The notes: generated by a model from the sequence alone, not told the origin. A stretch of DNA of 64,000 nucleotides from Nonlabens sp. YIK11 (GCF_001413925.1 NZ_LBMJ01000001.1:2210001-2274000), one strand, 5' to 3'. Shown: positions 7,572 through 16,853, counted from the first letter of the stretch. Program-made: numbers and translations.

Positions 7572-10500
7572 CTATCTACTTATGTATAATCTTCCTTGTC
7601 TAGGTTTAGTGCTACCGTCATTGAATTTCAAGATGTAGAAATAAACACCTACCGGCAATTGACCGTTGCTAAATAAGGCATCTTGATTAGAGGTACCGTC
7701 AAATCTTGGTGTGCTATCCACACCTTTATAGACCAGTATTCCGTTTCTGTTATAAATCTCCATTTCGAAGTTTGGATACAAGAATCCAAGATTATCAATA
7801 TCAAAAGTATCATTGACGCCATCATTGTTAGGAGAGAAGCCATCAGGTACAACGACGTCACCACACGCTGTAAGATCTGGAGTAACGGCTAGTCGCACAC
7901 TGCTCTCACAAGCAGAAGCAGGATCAACAATCACCGCATAATAAGTCGTATCTCGAGACAATAAGGTGGATAAGGATAACGGTGACGTGCCGTTTGCTTC
8001 TGCATACCATTGGATGTTGTTTGCAGTAGCATCATATTCATTAATGTTGCGAGTCAAGTCCAACAACGTCGGATTGTCATTTACACAAAACGAGCCTCCA
8101 TCTGCAGTCAGTGTTGGAGTAGGAGCATCATTTATAATGGCACTAACTTGTACTCGTTGATCTGATTCACAACCCGTATTACTGGTTTGGGTAGCAAAAT
8201 AAGTCGCACCATCTACAAGTAATGTATCATCTGACAACGGTGTGGTGGCATCTACAGAATCGTACCATGTGATCGTTTCACCGGTAACCGCTGCATCTAG
8301 ATCCATTACCATAGGCATCTCGCTAGCACAAAATGTCAAACTCGCTGATGTCACTGTTGGAGGCGCTGTTTCTTCAATCATGACGTCCACCTGCGATACG
8401 GCATCCGTACTACATGGAGACGTAGCCGCAACAGTGTACGTATAAATTCCAGCTGTATCCACGGCAGGGTCAAAAATATTTCCGCCGTTTGCCAATTGTG
8501 GAGACCAAACGCCATTGGTGTCCGGCGTGCCACCTAGGCTAGCAGTCAAATCAAATGGTGCATCAATTTTACAAATCATGATGGTGGAACTCGTGCCCGC
8601 ATCTGGAGCAGCGGTTACAGTAACTTCAACTGTAGCACTGGATGTGTTACAACCATTCATTACGGTATAGGTATAGGTGCCAGCTGGATCAACGGCTGGA
8701 TCAAAAACACCGGTGTTACTGGTTAAGGCAGGTGACCAAGTTCCGCCAGCATCTGCTGCGCCCAATAGACTAAATAAATCTACTGAGGCATTATCAGAAC
8801 AAAAATCAATGCTGGTACTCGTTCCTGCACTAACTGGATTTTGAACCGTTACTGTTGTGAGTGTGGAACTATTACCACATGGTGCTGTACCGGTAATGGT
8901 GTACTCAAAAGTGTAGGTTCCAGGAGCGACGGCGCTAGCGTCAAAAGTAGAGCCAGTTAAAGCTCCAGATCCATCCGTGTCCACCCAAGTTCCTCCAGCA
9001 TCCTGAGTGCCATCCAATGCTGTAAATAGATCTACAGCGCTATTATCGCTACAAACCGTGATAGGTGCAGCAACTCCTGCATTGGGAGTTTGATTGATGG
9101 TAACGGTCACTGCAGTAGAAACAGATGATTCACAGTTGGTTACTGAATCTGTCTGAGTAGCGTAGTAGTCTTCACCATCCTGTAAAGCATCTGTTGAAGC
9201 AACCAAATTGGTCAATTCGGCATCGCTATACCATTGAATAATAGTACCTGTGGCGCTGAGATCCGATACGGTGGCTTGATCACAAAACTCCTGTGTAGCT
9301 GGAGCCACAGGCGCTGCGATATCATTTATGGTGACCGTAATGGTTTCAGAATCGTCAACACAACTTCCTATACCTGTAACCGTGTAGGTAAAATTATAGG
9401 AACCTTGTGATAAGGCGCTCAAGTCAAGGATATTGTTAGTTAAGGCACCAGTGGCATCATCATCATTCCAGGTACCATTGGTATCATTACCTGCTAACTG
9501 ATTGAAGAGATCCAACTGTTGACCAGCGGTAACATCTTCCAAACAAATCTCAAAGTCAGTTCCTGTACCAGCCTCTGGCGGATCAGTAACCGTAACGGTA
9601 ACTGTGGATGTTGCCGTACAACTAGCATCAGTAATGGTATAAGTAAAACTATAGGAACCTACCGCTAATAGTGTCAAGTCTACGTTATCGCCATTAAGTG
9701 CTCCAGTCGCATCATCGTCTGACCAATCGCCACCTGCATCTTCACCAGTTAGTTGATTGAATAAATCAAGCGGAGAGACTGCAGCTGCGTCTGTTTCACA
9801 AACTTCAAATGGAGTAGGAGTTCCTGCTTCAGGCAGCTCTGTGATGATCACGGTGACTGTTACATCGTCATCCGTACAGTTACCTATGGCTGGTACGGTA
9901 TAGGTAAAGTCAAAACTACCAGTTCCCAGAGTGGTTAAATCAATGGGGTTGGTTACTGCCGTACCACTTGAATTGGATCCTGCAAACCAAGTACCATTCG
10001 TGTCTTGCGTGCCATCCAATAATGAGAACAGATCAAACGGCGAACTTCCTGCAGCCGCGTCTTCACAAACCTCAAATGGAGTTCCTATATAGTTACCAGA
10101 TTCTGGTGCTGGTTGGATAACGATGCTAATCGACTCACTATCGGTACAAGAACCATTGTCGATGGTATAGGTAAACACGTAAGGGCTTCCTTCCACAGCA
10201 AAGCCAGTGATGTCGATACTGTTGGCTACCGTTGTGTTTGACGCATCAGTCCAGGTGCCATTGTTGTTATCTTGAGAACCATCTAAAGCATCAAATAAAT
10301 TAAAAGGAGAATTCTGGTCGATCTCGTTCTCACAAATTTCTGCAGGGACAGCAGTTCCTGCATTGGGATCTTCCAAAATAATTACCTGTACCGTCGTGTT
10401 ATCTTCAGGGCAAGGATTTGGATCCAAATTCTGACTGTACGTAAAATTATAGGAACCAACTGCCAAGGTTGTAAAATCAAAAGTAGAGGAGACCGTTGGA

Positions 10501-11723
10501 TCAGAGCTGGTCGTTCCTTGGGTCCATCTACCACCTGCATCTTCATCATCAATCAATTGGAATAAATCATAGGCCGTCGGCGCCTGTGACTCACAAAAAG
10601 TCAACGGACTCAAGCCAGAAGCAACACCAGAAGATAAAATTTCATTAACGACAATGGTAATAGTCGCTGTTTGATCTGGACATGGATCAGTACCAGGAAC
10701 CGTGTACACATAGTTATAGGATCCAGGTGTCAATGCACTAATATTAGTGGTTCCCGTATTACCATTAGTAATGGTTGTAGGGCCTTCCCAAGTACCTGTG
10801 GTATCTGGATTCCCTGTCAATAACGGAAAAAGATCAAAATCATCTTGAGGTAGGTTATCGATACAGTATTGCTGGGTCGTTCCTACACCTGGAACAGGTG
10901 GCTCTGCAATGCGAACGGTAACTGCCACAGCTTCACTCTCACAAAAGAAATTGTCTGCTTGTACGTAGTAGGTTTCTCCATCAATCAACAAAGTAGTAGG
11001 AGACAAGGATGGTGGTATTGGACTGTTATCACTATCCACCTCACTATACCAGTTGAAGTTATTGGTCGTTCCTGGATCAAGGTCTGCTACAGTAGGTGCA
11101 GTATCAGAACAAAAATCTTGAGTGGTTGGTGGACTAGGAGCAGCTGGTGAATCAAAGACGGCGATACTACCAGATTCTATCTGACTTCTACAGCCTGCGT
11201 TGTCCACAAATACGATAAAGTAATTTGCATTTCTTGGTAAGGCCTCTGCTGGCTGGCGTTGATCTGTTAGTGCAAAATCTGAATAGATTTCTACGGATCC
11301 TCCAGTAGGGACATTAGGAGCAAGCGCCTGATTGATATAGGATTGAATAGTGGGATTCTCGTTATCACAAAAAATGGCTTCTAGACTTTGGCCGCTGGGA
11401 TCTACCGTAAAATCTACGACCAGCTCATCACGAGTACCACAATTTCCTGTGGTGTCACCCGCATAATAAGTGCCTTGTCGCACGAGTTGGGATGGTGGTA
11501 TGGGCGATCCACCAGTAGGATTAGCATACCACCTTATAGGATTGGCGCCAGGATTGGCAAATGCATTTAAGTCTTGAAAAGTCAGTCCAAAGGCATCACA
11601 AATCACTTGAGGTGAAGCGGTCACCGTTGGACACTGTGCCTGTGCGTGTAGCATGGGCAGGAACAGCAGCAGGAACAACAGCCATGGTGTTGGCAGTAAG
11701 TTACTTACGTAGTTTTTTTTCAT
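7572..11723 (-). CDS. Large T9SS type B repeat adhesin-like surface protein
   Basis: A 1383-residue secreted protein with a signal peptide ending MLHAQAQ. The body is made of repeats of about 75-85 residues. Type A repeats (nine seen, roughly residues 280-1090) share a cysteine, DLF, a short acidic GxxDxxGTW stretch, then LxxGSYxFTY and a second cysteine. Type B repeats at both ends carry a cysteine followed by a WYxxxxG core. The last 90 residues form the type B sorting domain (GFSPNNDGVNDTFDI, MEIYNRNGILVYKG, GVYFYILKF). The paired cysteines suggest one disulfide per repeat and the many Asp suggest calcium binding (inference). It leads the operon with SprF-like and OmpA proteins. A role as an adhesin or matrix fibre is likely; ligand unknown. 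Confidence 0.9.
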   Translation of the reverse strand: MKKNYVSNLLPTPWLLFLLLFLPMLHAQAQCPTVTASPQVICDAFGLTFQDLNAFANPGANPIRWYANPTGGSPIPPSQLVRQGTYYAGDTTGNCGTRDELVVDFTVDPSGQSLEAIFCDNENPTIQSYINQALAPNVPTGGSVEIYSDFALTDQRQPAEALPRNANYFIVFVDNAGCRSQIESGSIAVFDSPAAPSPPTTQDFCSDTAPTVADLDPGTTNNFNWYSEVDSDNSPIPPSLSPTTLLIDGETYYVQADNFFCESEAVAVTVRIAEPPVPGVGTTQQYCIDNLPQDDFDLFPLLTGNPDTTGTWEGPTTITNGNTGTTNISALTPGSYNYVYTVPGTDPCPDQTATITIVVNEILSSGVASGLSPLTFCESQAPTAYDLFQLIDDEDAGGRWTQGTTSSDPTVSSTFDFTTLAVGSYNFTYSQNLDPNPCPEDNTTVQVIILEDPNAGTAVPAEICENEIDQNSPFNLFDALDGSQDNNNGTWTDASNTTVANSIDITGFAVEGSPYVFTYTIDNGSCTDSESISIVIQPAPESGNYIGTPFEVCEDAAAGSSPFDLFSLLDGTQDTNGTWFAGSNSSGTAVTNPIDLTTLGTGSFDFTYTVPAIGNCTDDDVTVTVIITELPEAGTPTPFEVCETDAAAVSPLDLFNQLTGEDAGGDWSDDDATGALNGDNVDLTLLAVGSYSFTYTITDASCTATSTVTVTVTDPPEAGTGTDFEICLEDVTAGQQLDLFNQLAGNDTNGTWNDDDATGALTNNILDLSALSQGSYNFTYTVTGIGSCVDDSETITVTINDIAAPVAPATQEFCDQATVSDLSATGTIIQWYSDAELTNLVASTDALQDGEDYYATQTDSVTNCESSVSTAVTVTINQTPNAGVAAPITVCSDNSAVDLFTALDGTQDAGGTWVDTDGSGALTGSTFDASAVAPGTYTFEYTITGTAPCGNSSTLTTVTVQNPVSAGTSTSIDFCSDNASVDLFSLLGAADAGGTWSPALTSNTGVFDPAVDPAGTYTYTVMNGCNTSSATVEVTVTAAPDAGTSSTIMICKIDAPFDLTASLGGTPDTNGVWSPQLANGGNIFDPAVDTAGIYTYTVAATSPCSTDAVSQVDVMIEETAPPTVTSASLTFCASEMPMVMDLDAAVTGETITWYDSVDATTPLSDDTLLVDGATYFATQTSNTGCESDQRVQVSAIINDAPTPTLTADGGSFCVNDNPTLLDLTRNINEYDATANNIQWYAEANGTSPLSLSTLLSRDTTYYAVIVDPASACESSVRLAVTPDLTACGDVVVPDGFSPNNDGVNDTFDIDNLGFLYPNFEMEIYNRNGILVYKGVDSTPRFDGTSNQDALFSNGQLPVGVYFYILKFNDGSTKPRQGRLYISR

Positions 11724-11948
11724 AAAATAGCTTCCTATATAAATTAATTACAAATTGATCAAGGGGAATTGGTGTGATATGGGTTGATTGGTTTAAGAGG
11801 CTAATATAGAAGAACCGCGGTTATAGACCACTTTAATCTGATAAATATTACGATTGTCGTTAAATTTTATCGACGAACGGTTAAAAATCTTAAAAAGTCT
11901 TAATACTAATTCGAGATATGTACCTAGTAGATAGGTAAAAGATAGTTA

Positions 11949-11964
11949 CGCTTTCGCGAAAGCG
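11949..11964. repeat. Palindrome CGCTTTCGCGAAAGCG, intergenic
   Basis: Perfect 16-bp copy, extended on the right to GCGAACTC, in the gap between divergent genes. Confidence 0.9.
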
Positions 11965-12151
11965 AACTCCATATCCATAACACTACAAAAAATGAAGTTT
12001 TGATGGTTTTTCCATGTTCCGAGTAAATGTTTTAAAAAGGGTAGAAGGTCTTTATCTGAAAATACACGCGAAAGGTTGTCTGAAGCTTATGGCTTTTTTA
12101 ATAGGATTTTACCAAGAAGCTTGGCATTATTATGGTAGCTTAACTTTCAAA

Positions 12152-12159
12152 TATCTTTG
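12152..12159 (+). promoter_or_regulatory. TATCTTTG promoter box of the DUF4251 gene
   Basis: Matches the Bacteroidota -7 motif TAnnTTTG. It ends only 2 bases before the ATG at 12162 and 8 before the second ATG at 12168, so the transcript is probably leaderless or nearly so. Confidence 0.55.
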
Positions 12160-12161
12160 TT

Positions 12162-12740
12162 ATGAAAATGTATCGTCCTATATATAGTAAATGTGTGTTG
12201 TTACTTATCGCAATTTTAAGCATTACTGCCTGCAGCGTTCAAAAAACGGGAAGCCCAGCAGAATTTGAGGCGTTGACCAATAAAGTGGTTAATGGTGATA
12301 CGTTGCGCATTGAGATGGATGCGGCTTATCCCTTGAATACGTATGCATCCCAACAAGTGATTCAACAATTGATGCGTAATACGGGAAACACAGCTAACAG
12401 GATAGATCTTAGCGGTGATTCTTATTTTCTAGAAATTCATCCAGATATGGTGAAAGCCAGTTTACCGTTTTTTGGAGAGCGTCGTCAAGGTGCTGGTTAT
12501 AACAATCCGCAAGACAGTGGTATCAATTTTGAACAGGCGCCTGAAGATTATCTCTACACGGCAGATAATGAGGCATACAAATACGAGATTGAATTTGATG
12601 CCAATGACAAAACCGAAAATTATGATGTGGACGTCGTTGTATTTGCTAATGGTAAAGCAACAGTTTACGTAAGAAGTACCACCAGAACGGTCATGCAATA
12701 TCAAGGAAGAGTGGTACCAACCAACGATTCTAAGAAGTAA
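12162..12740 (+). CDS. DUF4251 lipoprotein
   Basis: A 192-residue predicted lipoprotein: the N-terminus carries a hydrophobic helix ending in the lipobox ITAC. The mature part matches DUF4251 in length and layout, with NRIDLSGDSYFLEIHPDMVKA-like and YKYEIEFDANDKTENYDV-like beta strands. Family members are Bacteroidota envelope proteins of unknown function. An ATG two codons downstream (12168) fits the promoter position better, since the TATCTTTG box ends at 12159. It is a single gene, flanked by a divergent T9SS operon and a convergent hypothetical. Confidence 0.8.
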   Translation: MKMYRPIYSKCVLLLIAILSITACSVQKTGSPAEFEALTNKVVNGDTLRIEMDAAYPLNTYASQQVIQQLMRNTGNTANRIDLSGDSYFLEIHPDMVKASLPFFGERRQGAGYNNPQDSGINFEQAPEDYLYTADNEAYKYEIEFDANDKTENYDVDVVVFANGKATVYVRSTTRTVMQYQGRVVPTNDSKK

Positions 12741-12821
12741 TCAAAACGAGAACAAGTCTACTTAGTTCTCAAATATTCTATTTGACATAATATACATTAT
12801 GGTTCAAATATCGAATTCTTT

Positions 12822-13691
12822 TTAATCTTCACAAATCGAATAAAACAAACTTCCCGGATTCATAACTATAGTATTTACAGGCATCATCTTAGGCCTAATT
12901 CTAATAAATGGTACTAAATCTTGATCTGTAGGATTCTCAGCATACGGGAACTGTTCATTATTTGAATCCAGAACTTCTGGAAATATCTCATTCTTGAAAT
13001 ACTGTTCAAAGAATTCGAGATCTTCTGCATTGATGTCTTTATACTCGGATCGCTTTGGAATGCCACCTTGATCTTCCATAAATAATTGACCTTCCATGAA
13101 CCTTGCTTGAAAGGTTCCACCTTGAGAATAGCCTTTTGGTAAACCTGTGAGCAATAACTCATTATACGTAGCGTTTGGTTTAAAACTAAAGATATAGTTC
13201 TTAGAGTTTGTGATTTCGCTCTCGACATATGTTCTCAAATCCTGCTGATAGATTTCTATTTGCTCAATGGCATTGCGTTGCGAGTAGATATAAGGATACG
13301 TAAAGCAATTGGCGGCTTCATTAAATATAGCCGTAAAGGCATCATTTTCAGAACCATTGAAACGTATCGCAAAACCTCTATTGGCGTCAAGCCCAACACG
13401 AACTTTAACCGAATCCTGAATACTCGAATTATAGCGAGCGTACAATACCACTTTAGGTTCCTTATGATAGGTGAATAGATAATGGTCTCCTACTTTTTGC
13501 CAAGTTCCTTTGAGCACACCTCCAAAAAATGCGATAGCAAAATGATGATCTGGTGAGATAATCATATCAGAACCTCCATGTGGATCATTACTTGAAATAT
13601 GATACGCTCCAGAAATGTCCTCAACAGAATGCTGTGCAACACCTAAGGCCATCCCACTAAAAACAAATAGTATTGACAAAACCTTTTTCAT
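12822..13691 (-). CDS. Exported protein of unknown function
   Basis: A 289-residue protein with a clean signal peptide (MKKVLSILFVFSGMALGVAQ). The mature part begins with a segment that resembles lipocalin-like or META-like beta-strand openings (DISGAYHISSNDPHGG, then GTWQKVGDHYLFTY) and continues as mixed strands and helices; it ends in SLFYSICED. I do not recognise the family. It has no T9SS sorting domain, so it probably stays in the periplasm. It stands alone, convergent with the DUF4251 gene. Confidence 0.7.
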   Translation of the reverse strand: MKKVLSILFVFSGMALGVAQHSVEDISGAYHISSNDPHGGSDMIISPDHHFAIAFFGGVLKGTWQKVGDHYLFTYHKEPKVVLYARYNSSIQDSVKVRVGLDANRGFAIRFNGSENDAFTAIFNEAANCFTYPYIYSQRNAIEQIEIYQQDLRTYVESEITNSKNYIFSFKPNATYNELLLTGLPKGYSQGGTFQARFMEGQLFMEDQGGIPKRSEYKDINAEDLEFFEQYFKNEIFPEVLDSNNEQFPYAENPTDQDLVPFIRIRPKMMPVNTIVMNPGSLFYSICED

Positions 13692-13894
13692 TGGGATCCC
13701 ATTTTTCCAAAATAAAGATAATCTAATCTGCCGCTATAAAAATCTACTACGGTGACCACTACTCTACTATTCATACGATCACTGTTATTTCTTACCAGAG
13801 GCGTCATTGTACTAGATTACCAAGCAAGGTCTGCTCCTCATAATTCTTAACATATTATAAGGTTCTCAAAGCTTCATTTTAAAATGTTATGGTT

Positions 13895-13902
13895 TAGTTT
13901 TG
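13895..13902 (+). promoter_or_regulatory. TAGTTTTG promoter box of the NhaC-family gene
   Basis: Fits TAnnTTTG. Transcription from here would start near 13908, just before the S-box-like element, and leave a leader of about 145 nt. Confidence 0.6.
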
Positions 13903-13914
13903 CCGCCGCAAATA

Positions 13915-13979
13915 ATTATCAAGAATCTCATTAGGGAGATAGCAACCTGCAATAACGAGCAAGGTGCTAAATGGATAAG
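13915..13979 (+). promoter_or_regulatory. Compact S-box (SAM-I)-like riboswitch candidate
   Basis: Conserved S-box pieces appear in order: TTATCAAGA (P1 and J1/2), AGCAACC, GGTGCTAA and GATAA (P1 closing). P1: TTATC 13916-13920 with GATAA 13974-13978. P2: ATCTC 13925-13929 with GAGAT 13936-13940. P3: GC, ACC, TGC (13942-13950) with GCA, GGT, GC (13959-13967). The P2 loop UUAG (13931-13934) is complementary to CUAA (13967-13970), the place of the SAM-I pseudoknot. The long kink-turned P2 and the P4 hairpin of ordinary S-boxes are missing. The downstream gene is an NhaC-family transporter, the family of the S-box-regulated methionine transporter candidate MetT, which supports the reading. Confidence 0.55.
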
Positions 13980-14051
13980 CCAAGTTTTTGGAAAAAATGT
14001 TAACTCATACTTCTATTGCTGGTCGCTGTTTCCCTTATCTCAAATCAAGAT

Positions 14052-15362
14052 ATGGATCATAAAACCGTGATTACCCCTAAATTTTCAGCGCTTATACCGC
14101 TTTTTGTCTTCGTCTTTACTTTTCTAGGCGTTGGTATTATTCAAAATGACTTTTACGCATTACCAGCACCTATAGCTGTTATTGCGGGAATTATCGTGGC
14201 GTTCCTGATGTTCAGACAGACCATCGAATCCAAAATCCAAACTCTTTTAAAAGGTTGTGGTGACGATAAGATCTTGACCATGTGTTTGATTTATCTCTTG
14301 GCCGGTGCTTTTGCTGCCATCACTAACGCAACTGGTAGCGTGGATGCTATTGTCAATTTGGGCCTGGACTTTATTGCCGTGCAATATATCTACGTGGGCA
14401 TCTTTGTTATCGCTGCATTTTTATCGGTTTCTACAGGAACTTCTGTAGGTGCGATCGTCGCGCTGGCGCCTATTGTGGTAGGCTTTGCCGATAAAAGCAG
14501 CGCAGACCTCGCCATTTTGTGCGGCGCCTTGCTGGGCGGTAGTATGTTTGGTGATAATCTCTCGGTCATATCAGATACCACGATCGCTGCGACCCAATCT
14601 TTGGGTTGTAAGATGAGTGATAAATTCAAGGAGAATATTAAGATCGCTCTTCCAGCTGCATTGGTCACCATTGCCATTTTGATATTTCAAGGGTTGGATC
14701 TAGAGTCTGGCAATGCAGAGACGATCGTTTATGATTATTCGGTGATTAAAATTTTGCCGTACCTTCTTGTAATTGGGCTTTCTGTATTGGGCGTTAATGT
14801 GTTTATCACACTGCTTTTGGGATGCATCAGTGCTGCCCTATTGGGGATTGCCTATGGTGATTTCACCATATTGGAATCTACCAAAATCGCCTATGAAGGC
14901 TTTACCAGTATGACCGAAATCTTCTTACTTTCCTTACTTACCGGTGGTCTAGCTGCACTCGTGGCGAGAAATGGTGGAATTGATTTTATTCTGATCAAAA
15001 TAAAAAAGCTGATCTCCAGCAAGAAATCGGCGCAATTGGGAATTGCTTCACTGGTCAGCACCGTGAATCTAGCCATTGCAAACAATACAGTTTCCATCAT
15101 CATCACAGGTCCCATTGCCAAAACCATTAATGATGAGTACCATCTGGATAACAAGAAAACCGCATCCATTCTGGATATTTTTGCCTGTATTTTTCAGGGA
15201 TTGTTGCCCTATGGTGCACAGGTGTTGATGATCTTGAGTTTGTCTAACGAACTAATCAATTATCTGGATTTGGTTTCTAATACGTGGTACCTCTTGTTAC
15301 TGTTGATTACGACCATAGCATTCATTGTTTTCAATACACCTAAAACGGTAAGAGTTCCATAA
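14052..15362 (+). CDS. NhaC-family Na+/H+ antiporter, candidate methionine transporter
   Basis: A 436-residue polytopic membrane protein with about 11-12 hydrophobic segments. NhaC-family marks include STGTSVGAIVALAP (about residue 130), LLGGSMFGDNLSVISDTTIAA (about 165-185, the conserved GDNLSxISDT motif) and IANNTVSIIITGPIAK near residue 345. The start at 14052 (MDHKTVI) is preferred over the TTG at 14016. NhaC/MleN proteins exchange sodium for protons, often with an organic acid or amino acid. In Firmicutes a related gene, metT, is S-box controlled and predicted to import methionine. The S-box-like leader here points to the same role, but substrate is inferred. Confidence 0.85.
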   Translation: MDHKTVITPKFSALIPLFVFVFTFLGVGIIQNDFYALPAPIAVIAGIIVAFLMFRQTIESKIQTLLKGCGDDKILTMCLIYLLAGAFAAITNATGSVDAIVNLGLDFIAVQYIYVGIFVIAAFLSVSTGTSVGAIVALAPIVVGFADKSSADLAILCGALLGGSMFGDNLSVISDTTIAATQSLGCKMSDKFKENIKIALPAALVTIAILIFQGLDLESGNAETIVYDYSVIKILPYLLVIGLSVLGVNVFITLLLGCISAALLGIAYGDFTILESTKIAYEGFTSMTEIFLLSLLTGGLAALVARNGGIDFILIKIKKLISSKKSAQLGIASLVSTVNLAIANNTVSIIITGPIAKTINDEYHLDNKKTASILDIFACIFQGLLPYGAQVLMILSLSNELINYLDLVSNTWYLLLLLITTIAFIVFNTPKTVRVP

Positions 15363-15453
15363 ATTAGAACACATGGCGAATTGGGAACCTTTGCTTCCAC
15401 TCTAGTTGCAAATTCAATAACCTGAGTGCTGTCAGCCTATTCGATTAAAATTT

Positions 15454-16086
15454 ATGATTCCAAAACTTCATTACATATCAAACGCCAAAACGCCGCAACT
15501 TCATCTGGACAACATTCAGAAAGCCTGCAGTGCTGGAATCGAATTGGTACAATTGGACATGAAGCACATCAAGAAACCAGCGCTTTTACAGTTGGCTAAA
15601 GATGTACAGGCCATCACGTCACATTTCCAGACCAGACTCATCATCACGAGCCATTACAAGATTGCCGAAACTATTAAAGCAGACGGCGTATTCCTGGAAA
15701 AAACTGATGCTTCTCCTACTCTAGTGAGAGAACATTTGTTCCCATGGCAAAGCATTGGTGCTAGCGCGCACACCTTGCAGGATGGTGAGAACTTGATTAA
15801 AAAAGAAGTGGATTATATCGCCTTAGGACCATTTCAAACGGCTAAGGAAGATAAAACGAATGCCTTAGGGATCAATGGTTATACCGCTATTGCGGAAGCT
15901 TTACTAACCGAAACACCATTACTAGGTTTTGGCAACATTACTACAAACGATGTCAAGAACATCTTGGACACTGGTATCTCTGGAATCATCGTATCTCAAG
16001 AAATCAATGCCGATTTCAATTTGATCAAAACCTATCATCAGTTGCTTAATGCCTCTTCTACGCAAGAGATGAGGCATAGTTTCTAG
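15454..16086 (+). CDS. ThiE/TenI-like TIM-barrel protein, degenerate
   Basis: A 210-residue protein with the thiamine phosphate synthase fold: GIELVQLDMK, ADGVFLEKTD, SIGASAHTLQDGEN, DYIALGPFQTAKEDKT and a late GFGNIT phosphate-loop region occur in ThiE order. Key residues differ: the QLRxK motif is QLDMK, the INDR motif is ITSHYK, and HLGQxD is FLEKTD. Loss of these pyrophosphate and pyrimidine contacts argues against true ThiE activity and for a TenI-like or unknown role. No thi genes are nearby. The start ATG at 15454 is the first in frame; it stands as a single gene. Confidence 0.65.
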   Translation: MIPKLHYISNAKTPQLHLDNIQKACSAGIELVQLDMKHIKKPALLQLAKDVQAITSHFQTRLIITSHYKIAETIKADGVFLEKTDASPTLVREHLFPWQSIGASAHTLQDGENLIKKEVDYIALGPFQTAKEDKTNALGINGYTAIAEALLTETPLLGFGNITTNDVKNILDTGISGIIVSQEINADFNLIKTYHQLLNASSTQEMRHSF

Positions 16087-16135
16087 GCTGCTTATCCTGC
16101 GAATTGCGAATAATTGTAATGCAGTTATGGTTTAA

Positions 16136-16156
16136 TTCTCTTCCGCGAAAGCGATA
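16136..16156. repeat. Degenerate copy of the palindrome
   Basis: CTCTTCCGCGAAAGCGATAA keeps the right arm GCGAAAGCG, with a decayed left arm. Intergenic, after the ThiE/TenI-like gene. Confidence 0.6.
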
Positions 16157-16264
16157 AAAAACTATCCAGCTTCTAAATGACTCACCCTAAAATGACTACG
16201 AATTGTAGCGAGTCATTGTGAATATCTATCCTCAAATTTGCCGGTTCCCGCTGGTATGACGCTC

Positions 16265-16272
16265 TATATTTG
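16265..16272 (+). promoter_or_regulatory. TATATTTG promoter box of the DUF4494 gene
   Basis: Perfect TAnnTTTG box 20 bases before the ATG; a TTTG at 16237-16240 lies 24 bases upstream as a possible -33 element. Confidence 0.65.
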
Positions 16273-16292
16273 CCGTCCCAAAAAAGAATCCT

Positions 16293-16853
16293 ATGAGCGC
16301 CACATGGTACGAGTGCAAAGTGAAGTATAGAAAATTTAATGAAGCCACGGCCAGTCATAAAATGAAAACAGAGCCTTTTCTGGTAGATGCGATATCCTAC
16401 ACAGAAGCCGAAAGCAGAATCACCGAAGAAATGGCGGCTTATTTGAGTGACAACGAGGAGATCAAAATCACCAACATCAAAGTGGCTAATTATGCCGAGA
16501 TCCATCCATTCGAAAACTCAGACCGCTGGTTCAAATCAAAGATTTCACTCATCGCTGTAGATGAAGAAAGTGGCAAGGAGCGTAAAACCAACATCTACTT
16601 CCTTGTACAAGCCAACGACGTGAAAGAAGCGTATGAAAATACCGTAAGCGCCATGGCAGATACAATGGGAGAATATACGATTACAGCCGTTGCAGAATCA
16701 CCTATTATGGATGTGTTCCCATATTTCACCGGTGAGGAAGATGATGTAGAACGTTTGAAAAACTTCACGGCTCTTAAAGACTCAATATCGGTTTCTCATG
16801 AAACCGATGAAGTACTGGAAATGGAAGATTCCCTGATCGCTGTTGAGGATTAG
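16293..16853 (+). CDS. DUF4494 protein
   Basis: A 186-residue cytoplasmic protein of family DUF4494, found across Bacteroidota. Typical features: TWYECKVKYRK at the start, EPFLVDAISYTEAESRI, an ITNIKVANYAEI strand, WFKSKISLIAVDEESGKERK, and FLVQANDVKEAYENT. The acidic tail from about residue 150 is variable. Function is unknown. It has its own TATATTTG promoter, and its last four bases overlap the convergent methyltransferase gene. Confidence 0.85.
   Translation: MSATWYECKVKYRKFNEATASHKMKTEPFLVDAISYTEAESRITEEMAAYLSDNEEIKITNIKVANYAEIHPFENSDRWFKSKISLIAVDEESGKERKTNIYFLVQANDVKEAYENTVSAMADTMGEYTITAVAESPIMDVFPYFTGEEDDVERLKNFTALKDSISVSHETDEVLEMEDSLIAVED

Larger units (their letters stand above)
11724..12161. 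other. Intergenic region between divergent genes
   Basis: This 438-bp AT-rich gap separates the T9SS operon (minus) from the DUF4251 gene (plus). It holds one palindrome at 11949-11964 and a plus promoter box at 12152. I could not find a clear minus-strand TAnnTTTG box for the T9SS operon, nor an RNA gene. Confidence 0.6.
13692..14051. other. Intergenic region carrying the S-box-like leader
   Basis: This 360-bp gap lies between the divergent exported protein and the NhaC-family gene. Its right third holds a promoter box (13895) and the compact S-box-like element (13915-13979). I see nothing recognisable in 13692-13890. Confidence 0.7.

Noticed and set aside
7572..11723. CRISPR-like repeated DNA
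   Set aside because: The repeats are about 240 bp, diverged and in frame within one coding sequence, so they are protein repeats.
11724..12161. RNA gene in the long intergenic gap
   Set aside because: No stable conserved hairpin beyond the palindrome and no known RNA motif.
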